DNA of 63,362 nt from Pseudoneurospora amorphoporcata (GCA_033297205.1 MU859263.1:1-63362); one strand, 5' to 3'; positions 22,176 to 33,853 are shown, counted from the stretch's first letter. Notes: generated from the letters alone by a model not told the origin. A program made the numbers and translations.

Positions 22176-24355
22176 ATGTCTTCCAACCAGGCCATACCTT
22201 CCCGAAAAAGGTCGGGGGCGGGCCTTGACTTCGCGTCTTCTTTCCGTTCTGCATCGCCGCTGGCCCAAGAGATGTTGGCCCGAGACTTGGCCGAGTTTTC
22301 AGACGATGCGGCTGACGAAGTCGACAATGAGGCGTTATCTGTGAGCGACGATGAGGACGACACGCCGGGACCTACGCTCTACAGACGACCTAGCGGTGTC
22401 GCCTTTGGAGCGATTAGACCTGCCCTGACTGGGCCCGGAGGACTGGGAGAAGGCCCAATTCTCACCAGAGCCGAAAGGACGCGAAGTCGTGATGAGGAGC
22501 GGTCTCTTCTCAGGGACAACCACATCCTTCCTCCAAAGCATGATCGCCCGCCGCAGGAGCCGACACTGTTCAGGGCTTTATATACCAGACTCTTCAGTAC
22601 CAAGGTCCCCCGAAGAATACTGGATGAAGAAGGCTCCGAGAGTCCTATCCAGATCGTCATCGCCCCTCCCACGCCAACAGTAGGGACCGAAACTGACCCG
22701 TTGCTTGGTGAGGGACGTCTCCGACACCGCGGCGCCAACGGTCACGGCAGCATCGGCAACGGCAGTGAGTCCTCCTCTCGTGAACACGCCGAGCACCTTA
22801 ACGAGCAATGGGAAGTCGCCGTCGCCGCTGGTCAAATCAAAACCACCTGGCAGCGCGAAGCCAAAACCATTGCCGTCTATTCGCGCTCCCTTATCGTCAC
22901 ATTCCTGCTCCAGTACTCACTCAACGTCACCTCCATCTTTGCCGTTGGCCGCCTCGGCACCCTCGAACTCGGCGCCGTATCCCTCGCCTCCATGACCGCT
23001 AGCATCACCTGCTACGCGCCCATCCAGGGTCTTGCCACCTCGCTTGACACGCTATGCGCCCAGGCCTACGGCAGCGGCCACAAGACGCTTGTAGGGCTGC
23101 AGCTCCAACGCATGGTTTACTTCTTGCTCCTCCTGCTCATCCCCGTGGCAGTCATCTGGCTCAATGCCGAGCCAATTCTGGCGTCCATGATCGAGAAGGA
23201 TAGCGCCAAGCTGGCGGCACAGTATCTCCGGGTGATTCTCCTCGGCACCCCCGCCTACGCCATGTTCGAGAGCGGCAAGCGGTTCGTGCAAGCCCAGGGT
23301 CTGTTTCACGCCACGACCTATGTGTTGCTGATCGCGGCGCCGGCCAACGTGCTGCTGAACTGGCTCTTCGTATGGAAGCTCGGGTGGGGGTTCGTTGGTG
23401 CTCCGCTGGCCGTCGCGACGACGCAAAACATGCTTCCCTTGCTCCTGTTGCTGTATGTCTGGAAGGTTGACGGCCGGCAGGCGTGGGGAGGCTTCAAGAA
23501 GGCGGCGCTTAGGAACTGGGGCCCCATGGTCCGGCTGGCGCTGCCGGGCATGGTCATGGTGGTGGCGGAGTGGTTTGCGTTTGAGATCTTGACGCTGGCC
23601 AGCGGGAGGATTGGCGTCGCGCATCTGGCGGCGCAGAGTGTGCTTGTTACGGTCACGTCCACGACATTCCAGATCCCGTTCCCGTTGTCGATTGCGGGCT
23701 CGACCAGAGTTGCGAACTTGATCGGAGCCAAGTTGGTGGATGCCGCTAAGACGTCGGCGAGAGTGGTGAGTGTTCAGTGACATGTTTCCCATGGTTTCCC
23801 CGTCTCGAATCACTGTCTCAGGTTTTACTAATAAATTACGTGTGTCTAACTAGACTGTTGTCGGCGGTGTCCTCGTCGGTCTCTTCAATGTGACACTACT
23901 GTCCGTGTTCCGGAACCAGATCGCACTGTTGTTCACCCAAGACCGCGAGGTCATCAAGCTGGTGGCCCAGACGCTGCCCGTATGTGCCATCATGCAGCTG
24001 TTTGATGGCATGGCTGCCGTGTCGCACGGTCTGTTGCGGGGTATCGGTCGCCAGGAAATCGGCGGCTACGTGAACCTCATGGCTTACTATGTGGTGGCCT
24101 TGCCCATCTCGTTCGGCTTGTGCTTTGGCTTGGGATGGAATCTCGTAGGCTTGTGGATGGGCGTTACGTTTGGACTGTTACTGTTTGTCTACCCCTCTTC
24201 TTTTTTCCTCGTCATTGCTCATTTCGTTTTGAGCAAACTGCTGACCTTCGGTTTTTCTTGATTGTAGGGTGTCGTCGGTTGAGTACTGGTTTATCTGGTA
24301 TTCTGATTGGGAGTTGGCTGCTAGGGAGGCAGAAAATAGAAATGCTTCCGGTTAA
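22176..24355 (+). CDS. MATE-family multidrug/toxin extrusion transporter
   Basis: Multi-antimicrobial extrusion (MATE) cation antiporter of the fungal ERC1-like group. Exons 22176-23765, 23854-24182 and 24268-24355 give 668 residues. A long hydrophilic, acidic and Ser-rich N-terminus (about 235 residues) precedes twelve predicted membrane helices. Signatures include LGAVSLASMTASI, GLATSLDTLCAQAYGSG (the MATE N-lobe motif), ALPGMVMVVAEWFAFEIL and, in the second lobe, DGMAAVSHGLLRGIGRQEIGGYVNL. The last donor is taken as GTTTGT at 24183, which joins GVTFGLLL to VSSVEYWFIWYSDWE, a typical fungal MATE end; the unspliced frame would instead run about 20 residues further to a stop at 24261. The substrate cannot be inferred. 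The N-terminal extension suggests vacuolar or plasma-membrane sorting, which is a guess. Confidence 0.9.
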
Positions 24356-25605
24356 GAGGACGAGGAGGACTCTAAGGCTTTCAAAAGGTCAAGCATTTAG
24401 GGGGTTCGCATATGCTGCGACAGAGATGGATGCATATTACGACGTGCATTTGACCTTGGTAGACGCTCGTGATCTGGCGCTCAAATGGGATATCATTCAC
24501 AAATTGGCATTGTCCCATAACAATTCATGTTGTACGAGTGCCATATGGTAATGGAGATCATAGAAAGATCCTTGCCTCGGCAACGATGTGTGCTCTTTGG
24601 TGTATATGTCAAGATTGTGTGCTACGGTATAATGTGTGGGTATTTCGTTTCCCAGGTGAGTCTCATAACAGAGGGTTGAAGGCCCGTCATTTAATATCTA
24701 CCACGTTTATGAGGTACGCATCAGCCTTAAAGTTTCTTGTGACAAAGGTCTACAAAACTTAACCAAAAAAAACCGGGATAACCACATTCAGCGTGGAAAC
24801 TTGTAGAGAGTGTATGAAATGGGGAAAACGCATCGAGTTAATACCATCTTCTTAAACGAAAGTTGTTGGAATTTTGGTTGAATTTTGAAGAATATATGAG
24901 GTCCTACGCTAACGAACTTTTGGCAAGCCTCTACCTCTTCTTAGCCAAACTGACTTGGAATCGAGTTTCCCGAAGATTTACGTGTACTATTCTCGTGAAT
25001 GTTGCGGGATGAAGTGCAGGGTAAGCGAGCATCCTGGAAAGACGGTCGCTGACGTCTTGTTCAGGGGAAACAACAAATGGGGGCCCGTACTCCAAATAGC
25101 GTGGGGTAGCGAATGCAGGGATCAGTGGTACCTTTCTGAATCCACTACCGACGGGATGACTCGGTGGTGAACGGACGCAATAAAGTGTGCTGTAGCATTG
25201 GTCCCAAAGCAATTCCATGGAAGCTCTGTGTCGAGAACCCCTTCCAGTTTCTGCTTGCGCAAAACAAACAATCAGATACTTGTCTCTACGAGACGCTATT
25301 CCCACGTCAACGGCTAGCTCGGTTACATCCATTAGAAGTGCCAAATACAGCCTCCTATCTCATACACTTTGAAGATACTTGATCCCAGCCATTTCCAGCC
25401 TTCAATGGGAGCCCAACCGATGTTCAACCTCGTTGCCCGGGCTCGCCCAAGCCTTTCAGGCGATAGTGTCGCGAGTGTTTGTCGAGCTCTGAGTGGTTCG
25501 AAGAGGGGGTTGTCACATCAAGGGCCCGCTCTGGACTCGGCTTGTGCCCCGAAAATTGCCTGTTTGGGGTAACTCCCCCGCGGCGCCCCGCCACTCCAAC
25601 ATTAT
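24356..25605. other. Intergenic region, MATE to IDI1
   Basis: No supported gene. AT-richer around 24660-24910, with an AACCAAAAAAAACC run at 24762. Antisense and sense ORFs at 24931-25572 are short and lack family features. Confidence 0.45.
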
Positions 25606-25776
25606 TAGGTATCATTGTCTGTGGCTGCTGTGCCGTCCCATGGCAGCCGCTGGTACTCCCGAGAGGCGAAGTGCTGCTTCTCGACCTCGACCTTTTCCTC
25701 TACAAAGGCCGTCTCCCAGTTCCTCCGCCGCGCAAGCTCGATTCCTTCCTCGACAACTCTTGCCCTCCGAGCCAAC
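25606..25776 (+). promoter_or_regulatory. Presequence-like open leader upstream of the IDI1 ATG
   Basis: The IDI1 frame stays open upstream of its first ATG back to a TAG at 25606-25608. The intervening 56 codons use C-ending fungal codons and encode a basic, Ser-rich sequence with seven Arg/Lys and one Glu, including QFLRRASSIPSSTTLALRAN. This resembles a mitochondrial targeting peptide but has no ATG; possible near-cognate starts are TTG 25615 and GTG 25621 or 25630. An out-of-frame ATG at 25638 opens an overlapping upstream ORF that ends past the main start. Confidence 0.4.
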
Positions 25777-26677
25777 ATGTCGACCTCTACCACTACCACC
25801 GTTGCCGAGCCCATCACGGCCGAAACGATCCTTCGCCTCTTTCCCGACATCGACACGAGGAGTGACGCGCTCGAGGGTCACGATGAGGAGCAGATCCGCT
25901 TGATGGACGAGGTCTGTATTGTCACCGACGAGAATGATGTCCCCATTGGCACTGCCAGCAAGAAGCTCTGTAAGTGACAAAAGAGAAACAACCCAAGAGC
26001 CCGTCCATCGACACAGTCTACTGACCGACACCCCTCCCACAGGCCATCTTATGACCAACATCAATAAGGGTCTTCTTCATAGAGCCTTCTCCGTCTTCCT
26101 CTTCAACGACAAGAACGAGCTTCTCCTCCAGCAGCGCGCCACCGAAAAGATCACCTTCCCTGACATGTGGACCAACACCTGCTGCTCGCATCCTCTGAAC
26201 CTTGCCAACGAGACCGGATCGACCCTTCCCGATGCTATCGCTGGTGTCAAGAACGCCGCCAGGAGGAAATTGGACCACGAGCTGGGCATCAAGCAGGAGC
26301 AGGTTCCTTTCGAGGACTTCCGTTTCCTTACCCGCATCCACTACAAGGCTCCTAGCGACGGAAAGTGGGGTGAGCACGAGAGTAAGTATTGCACGACGAT
26401 AAGTTGGAGATGGTGGTACGTTGCTAACAGATATACCCAAGTTGATTACATCCTCTTCATCAAGGCCAACCCCGAGGTCAACGCCAACCTGAACGAAGTC
26501 CGGGACACGCAGTGGGTTTCTGCCGAGAAGCTCAAGGAGATGTTCAGGGACCCATCTCTCAAGTTCACCCCCTGGTTCAAGCTCATCTGCGAGTCCATGC
26601 TCTTTGAGTGGTGGGCTTCCCTCGACAACGGGCTTGAGAAGTACACCGACGAGCAGGAGATCCGCCGCATGCTTTAA
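25777..26677 (+). CDS. IDI1: Isopentenyl-diphosphate delta-isomerase, type I
   Basis: Interconverts IPP and DMAPP in the mevalonate/isoprenoid pathway that feeds sterols, carotenoids, ubiquinone and dolichol. Exons 25777-25969, 26043-26381 and 26442-26677 give 255 residues from the first in-frame ATG. The Nudix-like fold is clear: LLHRAFSVFLFNDKNELLLQ, TFPDMWTNTCCSHPL with the catalytic Cys, ARRKLDHELGI, and WGEHEIDYILF with the catalytic Glu, the codon boundary of which lies next to intron 2. The C-terminal FTPWFKLICESMLFEWW is typical. The length fits cytosolic fungal enzymes (yeast 288), and the open upstream frame could add a mitochondrial presequence. Intron 2 has TGCTAAC whose neighbouring AG is skipped in favour of the one at 26441. 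Confidence 0.95.
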
Positions 26678-28943
26678 GCAAGTCCAAGCATGGAGACAAA
26701 CGCGATGAACGAGAGCACCATCGTGTGTGTGGAAACGAGCATTATAAAGAAAGATACCATTGCCTGCCGGATTTACACCTTTCGCAGCCAGACAGGACCA
26801 TATAACTCTAATCATATTACCCACGTTCACCCAACGCCGAGATATCCGCTTTTGTGCGCTTGACGAATAAGACGTCGTGCAAAGAGCCTTTCAGTTTCAG
26901 TTTTTGTTTTTCTTGCGTCGGTCACGGTTGGCGCTGAGCGGGATTGTTCATTCAAAAGACCAAGATGAGGGGCGGTGGGAGGGCAAATAAAGGACAAAGA
27001 ACATGTTACACATTCACGTCCACATCCACATGTCCCGAACGCCTTGATTTGAGGGTCTTGAAATGGCTTCCCTAGTTGGTAGCACTGTGGAATAAGATGC
27101 GTTGCGATAAGAAATATTGCGGAGGTTGCGCGAGCCTGTGGATGGAAGGATTGGAAAAAGAACTGGTGAGCATTACCAATCAGCTTCGAAACCGGGATAC
27201 AGTCTTATCTCGCAACGAATCAACATCTTATTCCCTTTTCGTCACTGAGCGTCTCCGTCAGGGACTTGATTGATCAGTTGTAGGGTGGCCGAAAGAGCAA
27301 TGGCTGCGTCACCTGATCATCTTGCATGATCCTATTCCTGAAGCCAAGGCCAACAACAAATGGATCGTCCCATTGCAAAGCGCCTTGGTGCTCATCGATG
27401 AGTGTCTGTGATTGGATGACCTGGAGGCAACAGGGACAATTCGGGGCTCTCCGAGACGGGGCCAGGGGGCCTCAACCGGCTATGTTTTAAGCCGATCTCT
27501 TTCTCCCGCCTCGCCAGCCATCAAGGTGCCACCGGTGCTACTCATCATATCGTACCTCCATTTCTCCTCACCCACGCTGCATTGTATCGCCTCTGCCTAT
27601 CTCGGTGTTTGCTGGCCTTCAACATCGGATTCTAGCCAGGACCCCAACAGGCGTTGACATTAGTTCGGTACATGCCCTGGTGCAGTCAAGCTTCGTCTCA
27701 TGTCGTCGGTCAACCTGAGGAGCACTTGTTATCCAATCGTCCGCACCACGCCTTTCCCCCTACCCAACTCCAAACACGAGCATCCTTGTTCCCCCAAGGA
27801 CTAGTTCTCCGAACCCTTTCTGGAGTATCATCGTCGTTCCCAGTGGGATGATCAGATCGTGAGAAGAAGGCCAAGAGCAAATGTGCGGCTCTCTCTCTCT
27901 CTCACATTGTCTATGTCTATTCTCCTTTGGTCAGATATCCAACAGCTTCCCGTTTGTTTGCTGCATCTGCGCTCCGCCCAACTCAGTCCAGTGACTCCAG
28001 ACCCCTGTCTCATTACGTCTGTCCAAGACATCGATACGGGATGTTGGGTTATCACCACCTTCAGCTACCCGTGGGCTTGAGGGGCTTGCTGCCGTCAGTG
28101 CGACCGCGTGTCTGAATGGTGATGGATGGGGGTTGGTCGGGGTGGAGGAACAAAGCCAATAGGTCAGCCACCTTCAACCCACGGGGTACATAATTCTTAT
28201 CATGCCTCTCATGAGATGCTGTGTCTGTTTCCCTTGATTCTTCTCTCATCCAACGCCATCTTCTCAAGCGACACCAAAACATAGTTACCCAAAGTCCCCT
28301 TTTTGGGGCCCATTTTCGCAAGGGCTGACAGTAGCTACTGTTCCTCTCGTGCTCAACCCTCACCCGGCTACCTACAATAACTTCCTACTACGAATAAGCT
28401 CCAACAATCAGGAATTCATTATCCGAATCATATACGCTACCTTGACCTTACACTGCTCATACGTCCTACCTCCATACGTGACCAAACCTCTCGCCTCGAC
28501 TGCCTGTTGAACCGCCAAACTTCGGTTCATACAACCAACCCACAAACACCACATACACGCAAGGACCGTTCGTCGGAAAGGTCTTATTGATGTCGGCTGA
28601 CCTCCGTACCGCCCTCAACTGTCTTCGACACCCATCTAGATTTATGCCCGTCTCGAGAAGTCAACTCTCGAGAGTCCATACGGGTGATAGTATACAAAAT
28701 ATATTATCAGACGTATAAACAGAGTACGTGTTAACTGCTCTACGCCGTTCATCCACCCCCGTGCCTGCCTGGATTCGGGATATATGGATTTCTCCCAATA
28801 GTGGCGTTCGAGAGGACGTTTACTTGTCCTTCATCTCACTTTCCTTGACCATTTCCACGTCACCCACCTCTGTGATACTTTAGTCTCCTTATGAAGAATA
28901 TGTGGCTTACACGACAGGTGTTTTATAGTAATCGCTGCCCATC
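26678..28943. other. 2.3-kb intergenic region upstream of the GNAT gene
   Basis: No supported gene. It contains a short CT microsatellite at about 27890-27904 and long pyrimidine-rich stretches towards 28900 that suggest a long 5' leader. ORFs of 60-100 codons on both strands show no domain features. Confidence 0.45.
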
Positions 28944-30406
28944 ATGGCGATGATTAATACTAGTAGTAATTCAAGTACTAGTGCTTCAACTACAACCAGC
29001 AATACTAGTGGCACTGCAACCTCTGCGCCGGCGGTAACCGTTGTCGAGCTCAAGCGCTGCTCCCTGGTGCCTCCGAAATGGCAAGAAACCGTGCGTGTAG
29101 CCGGCATGTCGGAGTGCCGTGAAGTCGCACTCTCCCTGGCCCACGCTTTCGCTGCCGACGACTACGCACAGTATCTTGTCAACACGGAGGATCCGGAGGA
29201 CGAGAAGACTGCCGTCGTTGGTTCAGGAGGCGGCAGCAGAGGCGCGGCACCTAGCGGCACCATCATGACCCCTGAGGACAAGTGGAAGCTGCACGTAGAT
29301 ATCATGACCTACGCCGTCGCGATGCATTGTCTTAACGGGCTGGTGACGACGATTGGTCCGGAATATGATAGTGTTGCGCTTTGGTAAGCCCGCTTCTTCT
29401 GTTCCCCCTGTTGCGTTGAGGCTTGCATCCTTCCATACGCACTTGAGATTGAAGTATGCCGCTGCCATCTAGAGGAGATGATATCATGACGAGGAATTAC
29501 AGAAAGCAAGCCTTGGCTAACACATACACACTGACTCCCTTGCCGTGCGTGCCAAAACCTCGAGCTCCGTGGGCGCGGGCTTCGACCTTCGACCACATAA
29601 AGGTAAGGTTAGGTAAGGTAAAAGACGGCCTAAAGGTCCTTCGAAGCCCGCCTTATGCGCGAGACGTCGCGGGGTTTTCGCAGTCAACGCACGGTAACTG
29701 TGAGATCTCAGTGTGTGATCAAACATTAACAGGCTCCCACCTGGTCGCGATCTTGATAGCTGGTGGGTGCTGTTCCGCAGCGGAGCCTGGCGGCTCTACT
29801 ATCAGCTTTCTGCCGAGGGCAGGAAGCGCTACTTTGACGAGGTGGTCCCGCTCTTGCACGACACCAAGTCCGCAGTCCTGGGGGAGAGGGATCACGATGC
29901 CTGGTACTTGGTGTACTTGGGCACGAAGCCGAGCTCCCAGGGGAGGGGGTATGCGGGGAAGTTGTTGAGGGATGTGATTCAGAGGGTGAGTCTTCCGTCG
30001 AGTGTCTCGGAATATTGTTGTTGAAGGCGAAAAGAAGAAGTTGACTCAACGATTTGTGCTCTTATAGGCCGATGCCGAAAATAGACCCATGTATCTCGAA
30101 TCCAGCTCGCTCGCCAACAACTCCTACTACCAGAAGTTCGGCTTCGAGATCAAGAGGGACATCTTCCTGAAGCGTGGACGGAACCCCGTCCGCTTGTCCA
30201 TCATGGTCCGCGAGCCCAATGCCTCTGGCATGACTCCCACAAACACCCGCAAGGACGTTGTTACTGCTCCGTCGACAACGACGACCAGTAACCAACTTAT
30301 TGGATCCAGGGTCAAGTACCCTACTGTCAGCTCCCACCATCACCATGGTTTCGCCCACGGCTATTACCATGTTGGTCTGGGAGTTGGCGGTAAGAAGTTG
30401 ATGTAG
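28944..30406 (+). CDS. GNAT-family N-acetyltransferase
   Basis: Acetyl-CoA-dependent acetyltransferase of a fungal GNAT family; substrate unknown. Exons 28944-29383, 29733-29985 and 30068-30406 give 343 residues. The first 40 residues are a Ser/Thr/Asn tract encoded by repeated ACTAGT units. The catalytic domain follows (VELKRCSLVPPKWQETVRVAG onward). The acetyl-CoA binding motif is YLVYLGTKPSSQGRGYAGKL (Q-G-R-G-Y-A), followed by MYLESSSLANNSYYQKFGFE, the usual GNAT end motif. The tail carries an HHHH stretch. The first intron is 349 nt, the longest in the window; the splice restores W from TG plus G and continues LPPGRDLDSWW. Fungal members sit near secondary-metabolism or detoxification genes in some species, but nothing of that kind is adjacent here. 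Confidence 0.85.
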
Positions 30407-31059
30407 GTTGTTGGCGACAGTGTGGTGTTTCGAGGAGAATTGCGCAGAGGCGACCCAGATTGGACACTTGCTTTTCGATATTTTACCGTATGACTTCGGA
30501 CCGCGAGATTCACTATTGGATCTCTGACTTCCGTTAACTGATTTTAAGAGTGGGATGTGCTGGGCTTCAAGTTTCGCTACACTCGAGATGGGACGGACGA
30601 TATTGAGTTGCACATGAATTATAGTACACACACTCCTTTTGTAATCCAGCTGTCAGACCTGCCAGAATGTTAGCCGTTGACTATGCAAAAATCAGACACA
30701 CATTTTCTACCTCAATTGACTCGGGTATATTCTCTTCAACTGTTAACAAACGTAGAACCGCGAAAACTTGCTTCCATCCCTTCCTGTCCATTCTTGTAAA
30801 ACACCAAAACCTTGCGGCACCATTCGTTTCCTCATCCAGATAGGTGGATCAACACAAACATGATTCTCTTCAGATTTTTCCTGAGCCTTCCCAACCTTTT
30901 TCCTCCTCTGGTGGTATTTCAACCATGTCCCGCCAGCACCCCTCCCTCTGTCTCGTCATTCTCGACCACTCTTGTGTTGCTGTGCACCGTTCCTGGCAAG
31001 GGTTGGGTAGGTAGAGACGTGACACGCAAAGTTTCCTCCAGAAACCGAAGCCGTCTGAA
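30407..31059. other. Convergent 3' region, GNAT / RPA2
   Basis: 653 bp between two convergent stop codons. No supported gene; probably the 3' untranslated regions of both transcripts. Confidence 0.5.
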
Positions 31060-32070
31060 CTAATAATCCAGAATAGCCCACGTCTCATCATCCTGCGTAG
31101 TGTAAATGATGCCCTGCCCCAGTAGCTCGTCCGCCGCATTGACGATATCCCTAACGTTCATCCTCGTGCCCTGCGCAATCACATGCAAATTGACACCCTC
31201 CGTCCCGCCAGGAGAGTTGTTGATGAAGTTGCAGATGGTCTGCGCATTCCTCGAGCACGTCGCCAACCGCGCCTGCATCGCACTGTTTCCTCCCCCGGGT
31301 CCAGCGCCGCCTCCTGCTCCGGCTCCGTATCCCTGATCCACAAACATGTTGTCTCCTCCACCTTCTTGCTTGACACCACCAGCTGCTGATGCACCCTTGG
31401 AGAAAAACAGATGCACATACGTCGCCTCAAGAAAGTGGTAATTGACCTCGTTGAAATCCTCAATCTGGCGTATGAAGTTGGCGCCGATGTGTTTCTTGCC
31501 GCCGAGGTTCTTGAGACGGCCCCACACACGGACAAAGGCGTCGGGGCCAATAGCACCAGCGCCGCTGCCGGTCTCGCCCTCGCCTTGCGCTTCCGAGTCG
31601 ACCCACTTCTTGACGTCGATGGCGCCCGTGCCGTCGTCGATCCGGTACGTGATGTTGGTCGGTTGAGGCTTGACCGAGCGCACTTGGCCCACGATAGTCA
31701 CTTGGGTTACGGGGTGGCCGTCGATGGCAGGCTCGGCGCCAGGGTAGGTGTCTTCCCAGTCGAGAAGCTGTTTGATGGTTACGGGGCGGAGGGATTCGTC
31801 GGCGTACTGTTTTGCGAAGAAAGAAAAACTGTCAGTGCCTGCGTGCGGAGGGGAGGGAGGATGAAAAGGGAAATAGGATTAGAGAGAACTTACCTTGGAA
31901 CCACCGGCTTGACTACCACCTTGCTGAGATCCGGCCATGAAGCCACCGGCATCACCACCACCATATCCGCCGTAGCCCGCTGTCAAAGTCACACACAGTT
32001 AGCAGCTGACTGGAGATAGGCGAGGCCCGGGGAAGTAACTGAGGCAGCTGGTATGGAACGACTTGCCCAT
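31060..32070 (-). CDS. RFA2: Replication protein A 32-kDa subunit
   Basis: Middle subunit of the RPA single-stranded DNA-binding heterotrimer, needed in replication, repair and checkpoint signalling. Minus-strand exons 32070-32040, 31979-31894 and 31806-31060 give about 287 residues. The N-terminus is Gly-rich and phosphorylatable in style (GYGGYGGGDAGGF). The OB fold follows with RPVTIKQLL, QVTIVGQVRSV, TNITYRIDDGTGAIDVKKWV and VRVWGRLKNLGGKKHIGANF. A C-terminal winged helix ends the protein (CNFINNSPGGTEGVNLHVIA ... DDETWAILDY). Exons 2 and 3 are firm. Exon 1 is less certain because the only phase-compatible donor after ATG 32070 is GTTACT at 32039; an upstream exon could replace it. Divergent from the DUF202 gene. 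Confidence 0.88.
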
Positions 32071-32823
32071 GACTGTACAATATTATTTATTTTCAATAAT
32101 TGAACGAAGGGTAAACTATCGTTCCCTCTTGTCGCAAGAAATCTAGACGTAGGCAATTGTTGCGATGGTCGAGCTGGTATCAAACGATGGATTGCGGGGT
32201 GAAGGATTGAAGCTGGGAGACGCGTTTGGACGCGCCCAAAGTGGAAGGCAAACAACCACTAAACGCGGACCCCACCGTCCCACAGGCAGCAGCCCATTAG
32301 GGGTTAGGGTTAGGAGATAGTGAAATGACTGTTAGAACCTATTACCCGCCTCTGTACAATCTAACCCTGGTTTGTTTGTTAGTCTGGTACAAAAAACGCC
32401 CATTTCCACTCTCGAACTACTAAAAGTAGAAAAGAAATTAAGCTTCGAGCGGACGGGTGCCGTAGAGGGGACTATTCTCTTATATTTTTCTATTTTGGAG
32501 GCCTTAAATGAAGACGGAAAGAGGCATAAGAGGCTTCTATGGCGTCTTTAACCCTTGCCGTTGTCCCATGATGCTTCAAACGGAGGCCAGTTTCTCTTTT
32601 TGAAGGCCAATGAGAGTTCCAAATCTCCCCTGCTCAAACCTTGCCTGAAGAACCAAACTAACAAACAAATCAGTATTGAATTGTATATCAGCATCCCGTA
32701 CTCTTTGTTCAGCTGGGTTAGGGCCTACTGCATTATAAAAGTACTAATGGTGTAAAGATTTTGTTTCAGTGATATGAATACCTCTACCGTATAGTCAACC
32801 TTCTTACTACCTAGTTACACTCA
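32071..32823. other. Divergent promoter region, RPA2 / DUF202 gene
   Basis: No gene. It contains a telomere-like repeat, listed separately, and further TTAGGG or CCCTAA units near 32360 and 32706. Confidence 0.5.
32297..32314 (+). repeat. Interstitial telomere-like repeat in the RPA2 promoter
   Basis: TTAGGGGTTAGGGTTAGG, i.e. near-tandem TTAGGG units, about 230 bp upstream of the predicted RPA2 start codon. TTAGGG is the telomere repeat of Neurospora and a known promoter site for Tbf1-type factors in several fungi. Function here is inferred. Confidence 0.6.
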
Positions 32824-33654
32824 ATGTCTCAAACAGCAATGTCATCCCGAGGCGCCACCCTCGTCGCCGAAGACGAGGAGGAAAACGGCACTTACACCAA
32901 TGACGGAGGAATCGCAGGATGCTCATGCTGTGTAAATCCTTCATCACTGGTCAAGTCCATCGACCTCTCCGAGCGGCCTGGCACCAGTCTTCTCGACGAA
33001 AACGAAAACACCTTCTGTCTCTGGCCCTTGTTTGGTCCCTTGTTGTTCGAAAATGAGAGTAGCGATTGTAGAGATCACTGCGCGAACGAGAGAAGTACGT
33101 CCATGTTTTCTGATCGCATAGGTGACATGAATCTTCAACTGATACCATACTACAAATAGCGTTCCTCTCCTTCTTGCGTTTGTCGATTTACATGGCTATC
33201 GTTTCCGTCGCCATAGTCTTATCGTTTCACCTTCGCAAGGCAGCTAGCCCGTTAGAGTTGCGCATGGCGAAGCCGTTGGGGATCATATTCTGGGGACTAT
33301 CTGTCTCTTGCCTTTGTGTCGGAGTTGCCAATTATATCCGTACGTCGTATTGGCTTTGAGTATCTTTCCTATCTCAAACATCCGGGTCAAAGAACCTCTG
33401 AAGGGCAACGCTAACGTTAGTTGGTTGCTATGTTCTAGAAACCGTCAATAAGTTCAGTCGTAGGACGGCTATAGTACAGACAGGTTGGAGAACACAGGTT
33501 GTAAGCAGAGAGACATCTCACCTTCTCAGTTGTCTCTTGTCATAGCTAACCAATCGTATGTAATACATAGATCATGGGCGGTATAGCCCTTTCTATTGTC
33601 GGGGCATGTATTACGCTTTTGGTTGTGAATAGGTATGGAGAGGAAGCTGATTGA
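32824..33654 (+). CDS. DUF202 (YidH-like) small membrane protein
   Basis: Membrane protein of the DUF202 family, molecular function unknown. Exons 32824-33094, 33160-33339, 33439-33500 and 33571-33654 give 198 residues. The N-terminal 85 residues are hydrophilic and acidic, with a CSCC cluster near residue 35 that could be lipidated or bind metal. The DUF202 signature CANERTFLSFLRLSIYMA starts the membrane domain. Three hydrophobic helices follow (IYMAIVSVAIVLSF, IIFWGLSVSCLCVGVANYI, MGGIALSIVGACITLLVV). DUF202 also forms the membrane part of the VTC polyphosphate polymerase complex, but the SPX and catalytic domains are absent here, so it is closer to stand-alone family members. The last donor is read as GTAAGC at 33501. 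Confidence 0.82.
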
Positions 33655-33803
33655 GTAAGGATAGATGAGGGAAATCATGCGAAACTTAATTGCGTGAAAA
33701 TCTTGTGAAAGATATCAACGAGTTGTCTCAATGTTCACACATTAGAGGGAGACCTTTCAGCGTACAAGTGCCTGGAACCATCGACATGAGATATTGAAAC
33801 AAG

Positions 33804-33846
<43 letters not shown>

Positions 33847-33853
33847 AAAAAAA
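33804..33853. repeat. Poly(A) tract
   Basis: A run of 30 A (33804-33833) followed by further A runs broken by single G residues. It lies between the convergent 3' ends of the DUF202 gene and the glycosyltransferase-like gene and is prone to length change or sequencing error. Confidence 0.9.

Noticed and set aside
23052..23813. 253-codon minus-strand ORF antisense to the MATE gene
   Set aside because: Low-complexity Arg/Gln/His-rich shadow of membrane helices.
26018..26830. 270-codon minus-strand ORF covering IDI1
   Set aside because: Shadow of the IDI1 exons and intron; longer than the real gene by chance, with no family features.
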